DNA of 64,000 nucleotides from Prorocentrum cordatum (taxonomy: Eukaryota > Sar > Dinophyceae > Prorocentrales > Prorocentraceae): NCBI GenBank assembly GCA_963575745.1, contig CAUYUJ010017776.1, forward strand, positions 125,001 through 189,000, written 5' to 3'. The notes beneath the pieces were generated by a model. The model was not told the origin of the DNA and did no database searches. It saw only the letters and a program-made list of their open reading frames with translations. Of the stretch, positions 39,637-49,783 are shown piece after piece. How positions within the stretch are numbered: position 1 is the stretch's first letter; each line of letters begins with the position of its first letter. A program made the translations under genes and the position numbers.

Positions 39637-40011
39637 TCTGTCCTTGTTGCCCCCGCGGTCCAATTTGCCAGCATGGGCGCCTACTACAGAGGCGCCCTTC
39701 TAGGTGCTCGGAAACGAGCCTTACGTTTCACGCCTGGCAACGAGCCGGCTTTATATGATTCAGGCTCTTTGCCTTAATACCCGCTTGCTCGGTGAGGTAC
39801 GGCCCGTTTGGCTTACCTCTAGCCGGGCCGATAGCCCTTTACTATTCAAGGGGCTGTCTTGCATTTGCGTGAAATGCCTTGCGAGGAAACTCGCCTTACA
39901 GTCTGGTGCTAGGCCAGTCTGTATGCACTGTTTTCTTGCAAACAGTTGCGCGCGCGGCCTTTGTAGAGCCTAACGGCTGCGCGGCTATACTCTCCGTCTC
40001 CTCCCCTCCCG
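39637..40011 (+). other. retrotransposon 3' non-coding region
   Basis: No coding. Holds two perfect GNRA hairpins (39706, 39881), a degenerate one (39732) and a separate larger stem-loop ACTGTTT...AAACAGT (39927-39946). Directly before the 3' LTR, where a purine-rich primer tract is expected, the plus strand is pyrimidine-rich (TCTCCGTCTCCTCCCCTCCC, 39990-40010). Confidence 0.75.
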
Positions 40012-40283
40012 ACTTTAATGGTAGCTCTTTGGGAGATGTTACATAGAATCGGGAGTATAGCTCGCGCGCCGTTGCCTTTGGCTCAAGGCGCGCGCGCCCT
40101 ATTTGCCCGGACACTTACCTTAGTGTTCGCTATGTGCTGGAAAGACCGATACATCGATCTTATCCTATCCTACCCATCCACTCCCCATATCGTATTCCTT
40201 CGACATGGAATTGGATGCAATGTGAGCACATCCGCCCCCCTTGGAGACGGATGCTATTTGACCTACCAGGCTCACTTTCGACT
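40012..40283 (+). repeat. 3' LTR
   Basis: 272 bp, from ACTTTAATGGTAGC to CTTTCGACT, with about ten differences from the 5' LTR, several of them transitions. Followed by GCTCT (40284-40288), the right target copy. Confidence 0.92.
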
Positions 40284-40333
40284 GCTCTTTCCTCCCGAGT
40301 TTGCGGCGGGTCACGGTGGGCGAGCGTGGCGCG

Positions 40334-40483
40334 ATGAAGCTGGACGACCTGGAGCTCTCGCGGGCGGCGCTGCCGCCGGAGCTCTCCGGGCTCGACGCCC
40401 TGTGGCGCCAGCAGCGCCGGCCGCGCCCGCGGGCCGCATGTCGGCGAGGCGGACGCGCGAGGCTCGGCTGCGCTCAAGAAGCG
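40334..40483 (+). CDS. possible first exon, unknown protein
   Basis: ATG at 40334 opens MKLDDLELSRAALPPELSGL, DALWRQQRRPRPRAACRRGG..., with GC-ending codons like host exons. A GGTAGGTTG donor-like site follows at 40484. No domain is recognisable and the frame also stays open by composition. If real, the retrotransposon inserted just upstream of it. Confidence 0.25.
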
Positions 40484-40589
40484 GTAGGTTGTTCGTGTCG
40501 CGTCGGCGCGGCGGCGGTCCCGCCGTGCGCGTTCAAGGTCGAGCGCCGCCAGTGGCCCAGAGCAGCCCAATAGTCTAATGAGAAAACTC

Positions 40590-40735
40590 GGCATAAACAT
40601 AAACTTTCGGGACTTCACGCGGATTTCCTGGATCGGCGCATGAGCCCCCTGGCGCGCTCCGCGCGCCAGGCAGGGGGCTCCAGCGCGGATCCAAGAGATC
40701 CGCGCGGACTTCCAAATTGATATGTTTTGTGCAGC
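40590..40735. mobile_element. inverted-repeat element, family 'CATAAACATAAACTTTCGG', copy 3 (best preserved)
   Basis: Left end GCATAAACATAAACTTTCGG, then CGCGGATTTCCTGGATCGGC; right end GATCCGCGCGGACTTCC then ATATGTTTTGTGC, the approximate inverse. The centre is a palindrome around 'GGCGCGCTCCGCGCGCC'. No coding. Confidence 0.8.
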
Positions 40736-42182
40736 TGAGTGTTTCGCGAAATTGCGATCGGAAAGCCGCCGATCGTTACAGGTGGAACGATCCACGTGGT
40801 GTCAGAAGCCAGCGCAGAAGTTCTTCACACACAGACGTGCCGTGCAGACACTTTCGTCGGTTCCCGTTGCCTTGGGATGCTTTCCAGAAGCTGCGCCTTG
40901 GCGAGAGCGCTCGGGGCTGCCCGTGTCGTCCAAGGGCGGCCTCAGGAGATCTGCCCCAGGCCTCAGGACGACCCTTCGTCAGAGTGACCCTAGGTGCGCG
41001 TCTTTCGGGGGCCCCGCGGGGGGGGTGGGGGGGGCAAACCCACGCACGCAGGCCGCCGATGTCGCACCGCGTGCGACGATCGGTTAGCCGCGCACAAATG
41101 GTCACTCTTGCCCAGAGTCACACCCGCGCCTGACTGGGAGGATCGAGGATGGTGCTTGGACGTGCCAGGCCCCGCCCCTTGGGCTCCACGGGCGCTCGCC
41201 TGGCCACGACTGGGCGCAGTTCGACACACTAGCCAGGAGGGGCCCAGCTGAGAGGGCCAGCGGTGCGCAGGAAGCAAGCATGCTCGGGGCGGGCGAAGGC
41301 CAGGGGCCACTCCTGCGTGCAGTCGGGAGGCGACGGCGTGTCTGCGGTACCCGTGGCGGCAGCGCCGGCTGTCGGTGCCCTCTCCTCCGCTCTTGCTGGT
41401 CCTGCCTGCCACCGCTGGTGGCTCCTGCGCCCCCGCGAGCGCCGCGCCGCGCTCCCTGGCGGAGGCGGGGGGCGGCCGTCCGCCGGCGTGAGGCGCTCGG
41501 CGGCGGTGGCGGTGGCGCTGGGGCGGCCGGGCTGCCGGGTGGTCCCCCGAGGGCGTCCTGGGCGGCAGCCGGGCGCTCGTCACGGGGTGTCCGCGTGGGG
41601 CTCTCGGTGGCGACGGCGAGGGCGCGGGGGCGGGCAGCAGGAAGCGTGGGCGTGGGCATGGCAGCCTTCTGCCGCTGACCACGCCGCGGCGTTTCAAAGG
41701 GCTCCATGCGTGCAGGCGTTTGGGGCATTCATGCTTCAGGTGGCAGGGTCGCAAAACAAGATCGGGGGAATCTCAGGTTGGACGGTCGGAGCTGTAAAGA
41801 AGTCGCCCTCCATCACCGTCGGGAATTTCGAGATCTTACGCCTTAAGCTGTAAGGACGTCTCTGGCGAGAGCACGACTCTGAAAACCACCCGTCCCAGGC
41901 GGGAGTCGGATTTTGAACACGATCCGCCCTCCAGTCCAGAGGCGAAATTGCACGGCGCAAGGCCAGAGCGTGATCTTGCAAAGTATCGCCCTCCATCCGC
42001 CTAACTGCTAGAAGTCTTTGATGCGAATGCGCCAGGTGTGACGGTGAGGGCCACATGTTGAAAACGGCCCGATCTCCATCCGTTCAGATGTTGGAAGTTT
42101 TAAGATGAATGTGCGTGGCGCTTGCGATATCCATGCGTTGCGCAGCACACGCTTGAATCATGTACACTGCAGCTGCATGCAA
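40736..42182. other. unassigned GC-rich region
   Basis: Open frames on both strands at 40990-41850 arise from GC-rich composition; none shows a domain. 'AGAGTGACCCTAGG' at 40980 resembles the ends of the inverted-repeat element at 61272. Confidence 0.35.
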
Positions 42183-42440
42183 ACACACACACACACTGGC
42201 CTGTTAGCGCTATGGTATGCAAGCACATTCCCAACGCGTACCTCGAGCAACTCCCTGAGCCATGTATCGTTGAGCCTTTGCTCCCAACTTTCTTGATATG
42301 GATCGGATGCTTTGTTCCCCTCTGCATCTACGCAACATTCGTCCGTGCCAAGGGCGGTCTCCCGTCAGCACGGCAGACGCCGAGAGAGAGAGAGAGACAG
42401 AGAAGACAGAGAGAGAGAGAGAGAAAGAGAGAGAAAGCCA
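42183..42440. repeat. CA and GA dinucleotide microsatellites
   Basis: (CA)n at 42182-42197 and (GA)n with interruptions at 42381-42440. Confidence 0.85.
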
Positions 42441-43150
42441 GCACTCGCCCTCCGCATCCACGGTGAGAAGCGGGGTCTGCACCCCTCACCTGGTATCGAA
42501 GCCGAGGTGTCCACGCACTGGCCCACCGTCACAAGAGAGAACACAGCACGTGCCTGCCGCACTATCGCAACCGCTGGAGCTTCATGCTGAGGAGCGCGCG
42601 CGGGAGTCCAACCCGCACTCACATTCCCCACGACAAGCCGTGCAGCCGTCCAGAGAGGGAGGCCAGGGGTGCCATGGCACGTTTAATTCTTCCTGAGGTA
42701 GCAGGCCAGCACCTTGACCACCTCGCGTGCACAACTGCCGCATTCTCGGGAGCTAGCACTGTGGACGCTGCAATGTGCGCAGCCACGGCCTTCCAGAACG
42801 GCGTCCAGAGTCTCACTACCTGCGTGGCGAGCCCCTCGTCCTCGATCCCCAGGACGACCCTGAGGGCAATGTATGGACAACGACCCGCTCGCCGTCCGTG
42901 TAATTGCTTGACGCGTTTCGAACGAATGTGCGCGGCGCTATCGGCTGAGATCCGTCCGAGTGACTGCTGGATAGTTCAAGCTTTTGTCTGAAATGGTCGG
43001 CCCTACCGGCACGACTGGTGGTGCTACGAGGGGAAGTTATTGATCGAAGACGCCTACTGCGAGTCACCGCCGCCCCCTGCCTTTGGAAAGCGCCCGCACT
43101 GAGAAATGTGAAACTAGTATATCGCGTGTTCCACTGTTTATTCAATGATG
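42441..43150. other. unassigned spacer
   Basis: No gene recognised on either strand. Confidence 0.35.
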
Positions 43151-43960
43151 ATTGCCACGTGGGCCGACCCCGAGGACACCCCAAGACGGCCCAAGGGACT
43201 GCCCAACGTGCTTCTTGGACCCTCTTGGGGCTATCCATCCGTCCTCTCCTCCCCTGCCCAGGGGCTGCACGAAACACACGTTGCAGGTAAGAGAGATAGA
43301 ACCTTAACTGGTCACGATCGAAGACGAAGAGGGCGTGTGTCGAAGGTTTGGAATATACGTGTTGCATGGCACGCGAGCAGATAAGAGCGACCAGTCTTAC
43401 AATGATTGTTGTTGTTGTTGCTGTTGTTGTTGCTGTTGTTGTTGTTGAGGTTGCCATTGTTTTTGCGGTTGTTGATTGTTTGTTAATAGTTGCTGTGGTT
43501 GTTTTGGTTGATGTTGTTGTTGTGTTGGTAGATGTTGTTATTACTGATGTTGTTGGTTGTGTTATTGTTGTTATTGGTGGTGTGGTTGTTGTTGGTTGTT
43601 GTTGCTGTTGTTTTGTTGTTTGTTGTTTTTGTTGTTGTTATTGCTGTCGTCGTTGGTAGTGTTGTTGTCGAGCTTTCATTGCTGCGGAATAACTATTGTT
43701 GGTTACCCCATCCGGTAACCATTGCTTGTCAGTTGAAGCGTTTCTCCCGGGGCATGTGTCCACAAACTGTACCCCTGGCCCCCGGTTTACAACAGCAGCG
43801 GTTCCCGCCCGATATTTCCTCACAGTTTATTTCCACATCGCGCTCTCGCGCGGGACTTCCCCGCAATCTGTTCCGACGCCGCGCCCTCGACTCTTTTAAG
43901 GAATCACGCTCTCGCTGTGGATTTCTCACGATTTATTTGGGAAATGCGTTGTTGCTCGAA
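43151..43960. repeat. dispersed repeat with internal TTG microsatellite, copy A
   Basis: Ordered blocks shared with 47640-48420: 'GGGGCTGCACGAAACAC', 'GTTGCAGGTAAGAGAG', 'CACGATCGAAGACGAA', 'GGCACGCGA', a long GTT/TTG run (43405-43665), then 'TATTGTTG', 'ATATTTCCTCACA' and 'GCGCTCTCGC'. The first blocks also occur at 49784-49930. The repeat, about 0.8 kb, includes the microsatellite as an internal part. Confidence 0.75.
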
Positions 43961-43973
43961 ATTTCCTCGCGAT

Positions 43974-44372
43974 TCATGCATGCTGAAGTTATCTGATTAT
44001 GCTGTTACTGCTACAATTCTGTATGGAAGCGGCTGCTGGACTATGACCGCTTCAAGGGACAACCGCCTACTGAGTGAGAGACGGCGAATGGTGCGAAAGA
44101 TCGTGCAAACCCCAAGGCGCCGCTTGCCGAACGCGATGGATTTGGAGTCTTGGGTGGACTGGATAAAGACTGCCACTGACAAGGCAGAAGACCCTTATAA
44201 TCATGTTGGCTTGCGATGTTGGAATGTATTGCAACGAGAACGCAAGGACGCGCCCAAGTGTAGAATCCAGAACGCAGTGGATGGACGTTGGGCGAAACTG
44301 CTTTTGGAGTGGGAGCCCGCGGGATCCAGAGCCCGGGGGAGACCGTGCACAAGGTGGACGACTTCATATCTT
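43974..44372 (+). pseudogene. C-terminal fragment of a LINE-type reverse transcriptase protein
   Basis: The frame reads ATILYGSGCWTMTASRDNRL, then RRRMVRKIVQTPRRRLP, ESWVDWIKTATDKAE, and RWAKLLLEWEPAGSRARGRP with CTRW. The order 'ILYGSExWx...RRMLRxI', 'W..WI..AT' and 'W...LL.W.P....RGRPxxRW' is the well-known tail after the RT domain in RTE- and Jockey-like non-LTR elements. Only this tail is present; no RT core lies upstream, so it is a truncated relic. It follows copy A of the TTG-containing repeat directly and may be its 3' part. Confidence 0.7.
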
Positions 44373-44736
44373 TTCACGTCATCATGTACAACTCAGCACT
44401 ATGGGTGCCAATCCGCCGATCGGCGCGTGTGAGAAGCAGGCTGGAGGCCGTGTGCCGGCAGCCCTCCATGGGCGCGGGAGTGTACTCTCGCACGCCGCTC
44501 TCTCTCTCTCTCTATCTCTCTCCCTCTCTCTTTCTCATACAGGACGTGCGCTTCAGCAGCCCGCCTGCTCGACCTGGCCGCCTGGGCCCGCCTTCCCGAC
44601 CCGCCTGTTAGGGTCTACCGGCCCGATCTGCCCGTATGGTTCTGCCACGTGCGTTCTGCTCCTAGCCCCCCTCGTGCTACTATCTTTCTCCCTCGTTGTC
44701 CTCGAAGCCGGTGCGGAAACAAAAAAAAACATACTC

Positions 44737-45060
44737 AATCGCACCACAATGCAAGACGCAATGAACATGTCACGAATTTCGTTGCCGTTGCTGCGGTAGT
44801 GCGGTGGTTGGCGCGGGGGTCGGGCATCTGGTCGGCGCGGGAATCGGTAACCTGGCCATTGATCGCACCACTATGCAAGGCGCAACGAACATGTCACGAA
44901 TTTCGTTGCCGTTGCCACGGTAGTGCGGTGGTCGGCGCGGGGGTCGGGCAGTTGATCGGCGCGGGACTCGGTGACCTGGCCGTTGATCGCACCACGATGC
45001 AAGACGCAACGACAACGTCACGAATTTCGAATTTCCGCACCAGCTTCGAGGACGCCGTGC
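44737..45060. repeat. 124-bp tandem repeat, about two and a half copies
   Basis: 'ATCGCACCACNATGCAAG' recurs at 44738, 44862 and 44986, followed each time by 'AACATGTCACGAATTTCG' or 'ACAACGTCACGAATTTCG' and, in the first two, 'GTAGTGCGGTGGT'. Confidence 0.9.
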
Positions 45061-45114
45061 CCGCCCAGGGCGGATCACGCACAGAATTCTGCCCCACTTA
45101 TCGTGTGACGCTAC

Positions 45115-46620
45115 GCCTGAGTCAGCACCGACGCCAGTATCAACGCTAGCGCCTTTACCAGCACCGCCGCCAGCACTGACGATGGCGCCTGCGCAGCCGC
45201 CGACGCCAGCACCAAAGCCAGCACTGGGACCTGCGCACACGCGGGCACCAACGCCAACGCCTACGCCACAGTTCGCGCCAGCACCGTCGCCAGCAGCTAG
45301 GGTGCACCAGGGAGCTGCCCAGCTCACCGGCGTCCCCTTCAGCCTGGGCGCCAGCACCAGTCTGAACGCCAACCCCGACACCCCCTTTCCGACGTCCAAC
45401 GCCGACGCAAGTACCAGAACCAGCGGGGACACTTGTGCGGGCGCCAGCACCGAGGCAAGCACCGACGCCGGCGACTACGCCAGCACCAACGCCTGCGCCT
45501 ACACTTGCACTGGCGCCAGTACCGACGCCAGCGCCAACGCTACTTCAGTACCACCAATGCTGGCGCCTGTGCCAGCATCGACACCAGCACCTAATTACGC
45601 CAGCATGTAGACTTGCGTCTTTGCTGTCACCAGCGCCAGCGTCTACACCAACGCCGACACCAGCACCGACGCCACTGTCAGTGAGCTGCCCAGCTCACCC
45701 GTGCCCTCTCCAACCCTGACGCCAGCACCAGTCAGCCCCAACATCAACATCAACTCCGACTCCCCGCTCCGTCTTCTGGCGCCAACGCCAACGCCTCCAG
45801 CTCCAGCGCCAGCGCCGCCGCCAGCAGCGACGCCCGCACCGACGACAGCGACTATGCCGTGACCAACGCCAACACATACACAATCAGCGACGCCAGCACC
45901 GTCGCCAGTGCCGACGCCAGCGCCGATGCCAGCACTGCCAACATTGACGCCAGCATCAATGCTTACGCTTGACTGGCACCAGCGCCAGCGCCTGCCCCAG
46001 CGACGACGCCAGCACCGACGCCAACAGCAAGACTGAACCGGCGTGCTGCACCAGTCCTGACACCAGCTCCGACTCCCAAGCTCAGACTTCAGCACCGACA
46101 CCAGCACCAAAGCGAGCGTTCACACCATCGCTGAATCTGGCACCGACGCCAGCACCAAGACTGGCGGCTACACCGTCACCAACGCCAGTGCCCACACCAG
46201 CACCATCGCCAGCACCGACGCCTGCACCTCCGCTTGCGCCGGCGCCAGCGGCGACCTCAGCATCGATGCCAGCAGCAACTCCTGAGCCTATACGGGGCCA
46301 CCAGCGCCAGCACCCGCAGAAGCGCTGACGCCAGCACCGACGCCAGCACCAACGCCGGCACTTACGCCAGTACGATTGCCAGCGCTTACGCCAGCACCGA
46401 CGCCAACTTCGACGCCAGCCCAAACACTGGCGCCTACGCCAGCGCCGACGTCAGCACTAACGCCACCCTCAACGCCTGCGATCGCGCAGGCAACAGCGCT
46501 AGCGCCTGCACCAACGACGTCGCCAGCACCTACCCCAGCACCAATGCCAACGTATGCCACCATCTGCGCCAGCGTCTAGACCGACGCCGACGCCAGCACC
46601 GACTTCAGCACCAACGTCAA
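45115..46620. repeat. degenerate 6/12-bp array of GCCAGC/GCCAAC/ACCGAC units
   Basis: 1.5 kb of 'GACGCCAGCACCGACGCC' variants. All forward and reverse frames are open in long pieces (Thr-Pro-Ala, Ser-Thr-Asp-Ala or Gly-Val-Gly-Ala patterns), a composition effect. Confidence 0.9.
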
Positions 46621-46768
46621 CCAGCACAGCCAGTCAGCCACGCCACGGCCGCCTCAGCAGCGCGAGGACGGCCGGGACACTCAATCGTGCCCAGCTCTGA
46701 GGCTCTGGAGTGCTCTGGATGGGGTGGGGTGGGGATTGGTGACGTGTCGTCTTTCTGTTTCCTGCAGG

Positions 46769-46919
46769 CTTCCTTGCCCTCAGGACCATACGTCGCCTCG
46801 GTATCCAGCATTATGGAGTCGGGCACTGCCACTACGTCCACCACATCGGCCTCGAGACCCACGTCTCTGAAGACAAGGTGCAGAACTTCATAGCTAAGGA
46901 GATGCCGTGTGCTGGTTGA
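46769..46919 (+). CDS. possible terminal exon, unknown protein
   Basis: A strong acceptor (TTTCTGTTTCCTGCAG ends 46768) is followed in one frame by FLALRTIRRLGIQHYGVGH, CHYVHHIGLETHVSEDKVQN and FIAKEMPCAG before TGA at 46917-46919. The Tyr/His/Val-rich, non-repetitive sequence looks like protein and is unlike the repeats on both sides. No upstream exon can be joined with confidence and no family is recognised. Confidence 0.35.
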
Positions 46920-47640
46920 GTGAGTGATTGAGTGAGTAGGTTAGCTCCCTTCGTCTTCCTTTTGCTTCTCCCCCTGCTCCTTCTTCTGTCTTTCACGCTG
47001 TCCTCCGCCCCCGCTTGTTTGCTGCTTTGTATTGCATGCCCGTCCTAGTTTTAGTTAGTTGTTTTTCTTCACCCGCACCGCCCCCTCATCTTGGCGGGGA
47101 GGCCGCGTCCTCCGCCCTGGGGGCGTCAGGGGCGGTTTGCTCTCAGAGCTTCCCGTCCCCCTGCACCTCCCATGTGCGGATCCACAGTCCCTTCAGTCTT
47201 ACCCTGCGCGCTCTCGTTTCCCTTCTCTCTCATCCTCCCCTTTCTTTCTCCGCTCGTGTGGGTCCTATGTGCGCGCACCCTGGGCGAAGCCCCAGTTGGT
47301 CTTCGCATTCGCGAGCTTGGCTCCCTCGCTCCTCCTATCCCTCCTTGCGCGCCCGCGGGCTTTCCATTTTCGGTCTCACGGCCCAGCTCCAGCCGAGCTT
47401 CGTCCAACGTGCTGCAACCATCTTGCTGCGGTCACGTCGCCCCGTTTGTTCCCCCTCCTTTCCGTCCTCCTTCCCCCTCTCCCCGCGCGGCCTCCCTCAC
47501 AGAATTTCGGCCACGTTCGCAGGGCAAACCTGCGCGTCCTGTGCCGTTGCCGGTTTTTGCCCGCTGCTTATTTATGTGAGCCGTGCGTGGGGGTCAGAAA
47601 AGCCTCCTCGAGGGGCAGCGGATTCTTGAGAGATGGAGTC
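46920..47640. other. unassigned pyrimidine-rich region
   Basis: TGAGTGAGTGAT repeats at 46917-46940, then C/T-rich sequence open in several frames. No gene supported. Confidence 0.35.
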
Positions 47641-48420
47641 GTTTGCAGGGGAAAAATTCTCTTTCTCCCTCGTGCTCCATCCTCCTCTCTCCCCCTTGTC
47701 CCTGCCTTCCTTCCTCCCTTACTTTCCTGACTTAGGGGCTGCACGAAACACGCGTTGCAGGTAAGAGAGGTAGACCCCTAAGGGGGCACGATCGAAGACG
47801 AAAAGGGCCGGTGTCAAGGCGTTGGGGTCTACGTCTTGAATGGCACGCGATCAGGTTAAGAACGAACTGTCTTAATATGATTATTGTTATTGTCGTTGTC
47901 GCTGTTGTTGTTGTCGTCATCGTTGTTGTCGCCGTCGTCCTTGTTGTTGTAGTTGTTGTTGTTGTCGTTGTTGCTGTTGCTGTTGTTGTTGTTGTTGCTT
48001 TCGTTTTGTTGTTGCTGATGTGGTTGTGTTTGTGTTTGTTGTTGAAGTCTTATTACGTCTGAAGAACAAGTATTGTTGATCCCCCCTCGGCGCACAGTGC
48101 AGTCTTTCCAATCGAAGTGCCGCTCCCAGGGCGCTAATCTTGCTTTTTGACAGGGCAAGTCTTGAGGGTCAAACAGGGTCCCTGGCCCCGGATTAAAGCA
48201 ACAACGGATCCCTCCTGATACTTCCTCACAATGTCTTGAAAGATCAGGTTTTCGCTGGAGACTTCTTTGACATCTACTCAGGAATTGCGCTCTCTCTTAA
48301 GATTGCCCCACAATGTATTCAGACGCCACTCTTCAATCATCAGGAATCGCGCTCTCGATTTGGACCTCCTCACGGTTTGCTTGAGAGTCGCGCTCTCGCT
48401 TGAGAAATCCTTGCGGTTCA
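47641..48420. repeat. dispersed repeat with internal TTG microsatellite, copy B
   Basis: Second copy of 43151-43960 with the same block order; the GTT run is 47880-48045. Ends with 'GCGCTCTCGCTTGAGAAATCC'-like sequence, as in copy A. Confidence 0.75.
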
Positions 48421-48519
48421 AGCCGGATTCACGTTTCAGCGACCCGCCGCTCGACCCGCCCGTCGGGGCCCGCCTGCCTGACCCGTCCATCATGGACTGC
48501 AGTCGCCGTTTGCTGCCAT

Positions 48520-49680
48520 TCGCCCGCCTTCGATGCCCCTCGCTGCACGTAGTGGTTCCGCTGTCGCCTTCGCTCGCGCCCTGCGTGGCCCCGTCGCTGC
48601 CGTTTGTGGCCCCGCATTGTTCACTCTTCGTGGCCCCCGCTCGCTCGCGCCCGTCGTGGCCCCATATGTATGCCCTTCTTGGCCCATTGTCGCCATTCGC
48701 GGCCTCCTCGCTGCCCTCAGTGGTCCGTTTACTGCCCTTCGTGGCCCCGCTGTCGCCCTCTGTGGCCCCATATGCGTATGCCCTTCGTGGCCCCCGCTCG
48801 CTCGCGCCCGTCGCGGACCCATCTGAGGCGTTCTAGAAAAACCGTGCCTTCGAGGATCGAAGGAGTTGTCATCTCTTCCTCGGCGAAGGGCGGCGGAAGG
48901 GCGGCGGAAGGTCGGCGGACGTAAAACGAGGCCGCCCCCGCTGGCGGAAGCCGGCGGCTGGCTGGCGGAAGGCGGCGGAATTTAAAAGTTGACCTCCAAG
49001 AGGTGACAACATTTTTGGGTTCAGGGCTGCCGAAATCGCCCATGTGCATGCCTTTCGTGGCCACGCTGTCGCCCTTTGTGGCCCCATATGCGTATGCCCT
49101 TCGTGGCTCCCGCTCGCTCGCGCCCGTCATGGCCCCATATGCATGCCCTTCGTGGCTCCGCTTTTCGCCCTCCGCGGCCCCCTCGCTGCTCTCAGTGGTC
49201 CCTTCGCTGCCCTCTGTGGCCCTGCTGTCGCCCTCTGTGGCCCCATATGCGTATGCCCTTCGTGGCCCCCGCTCGCTCGCGCCCGTCGCGGCCGCGTATG
49301 CGTGCCCTTCGTGGCCCTGCTGTCGCCCTCTGTGGCCCCTTCGCTGCCCTTCGTGGCCACGTTGCTGCTCTCAGTGGTCCCTTCGCTGCCCTCTGTGGCC
49401 CCGCATGTACATTCCCTTCGTGGCCCCCGCTCGCTCGCGCCCGTCGCGGCCCCAGTGCTACCCTTCGTGGCCCCATATGCATGCCCTTCGTGGCCCCGCT
49501 GTCGCCCTTTGTGGCCCCCCCGCTGCCCTTCGTAGCCCCTTGCTGCCCTCAGTGGCCCCGTCATTACCCTTTGTGGCCCCATCTGCGTATGCCTTTCGCG
49601 GCCCCCGCTTGCTCGCGCCCTTCATGGCCCCCTCGCTGCCCTTCGTGGCCCCGCTGTCGCCCTCCTATCCCCCTGGCCCG
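48520..49680. repeat. 1.1-kb tandem array of 'CCCTTCGTGGCCCC' units
   Basis: Units of about 21-30 bp built on 'GTGGCCCCGCTGTCGCCCT' and 'CGTGGCCCCCGCTCGCTCG', with a higher-order pattern in which 'CCATATGCGTATGCCCTTCG' recurs at about 48769, 49084 and 49245. It is interrupted at 48847-49035 by a dispersed repeat. Confidence 0.9.
48847..49035. repeat. dispersed repeat, copy 2 (relative at 21795-21930)
   Basis: Shares 'CCTTCGAGGATCGAAGGAG', 'CATCTCTTCCTCGGCG', repeated GGCGGAA units and 'AAGAGGTGACAA' with the copy at 21.8 kb. It splits the surrounding tandem array, so it arrived after the array formed. Confidence 0.75.
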
Positions 49681-49783
49681 GTTGTTCTGTCACGTGTTTT
49701 CTGTTCCTAGCCCCTCTCCTGCTAATCGCGTGCTCCATCCTTTTCCCTGCCCCTTCCATCCGTCCTCTCTTCTCCTGCCTTAG

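Larger units (their letters stand above)
23791..39895 (+). repeat. about 40 dispersed 15-nt GNRA-tetraloop hairpins, consensus GCNNGGNRACNNGCC
   Basis: Starts: 23791, 23830, 23884, 24666, 24749, 25215, 25503, 25542, 25689, 26157, 26232, 26447, 27160, 27728, 27809, 28414, 28950, 29211, 29514, 29716, 30118, 30630, 30711, 31199, 31232, 31767, 31856, 32121, 32299, 32913, 33171, 34269, 34780, 37005, 37412, 37673, 38311, 39099, 39706, 39881. Each is a 5-bp stem around four bases, normally followed by C. By my count 32 stems are fully Watson-Crick, five have one G-U (24666, 25503, 25689, 32299, 37412) and three a mismatch (25542, 26447, 38311). Loops: GAAA in 27, GCAA in 7, GAGA in 3, GTAA in 2, ACAA in 1. 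Over ten different stem cores occur. Weaker copies: 29259 and 39732. Confidence 0.93.
23303..40283 (+). mobile_element. giant Ty1/copia-type LTR retrotransposon with captured domains
   Basis: Bounded by two 272-bp LTRs (23303-23574, 40012-40283) and flanked by a 5-bp duplication GCTCT (23298-23302 and 40284-40288), typical for copia elements. A tRNA-type primer site follows the left LTR. The order protease, integrase, RT, RNase H identifies Ty1/copia (integrase before RT). The element also carries Tpt1-like, RING and methyltransferase-like domains, about 40 GNRA hairpins and a nested 1.03-kb retroposed mRNA. Without that insertion it is about 15.95 kb, far above the usual 5-6 kb. Frames shift about twelve times and the RT active site is changed, so this copy is probably inactive. 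LTRs differ at about ten positions by eye (about 96% identity), so the insertion is not very recent. Confidence 0.93.

Noticed and set aside
45115-46620. Thr-Pro-Ala-rich 'mucin-like' or Gly-Val-rich frames
   Set aside because: A 6/12-bp tandem array opens every frame on both strands; no unique flanking coding sequence or start.
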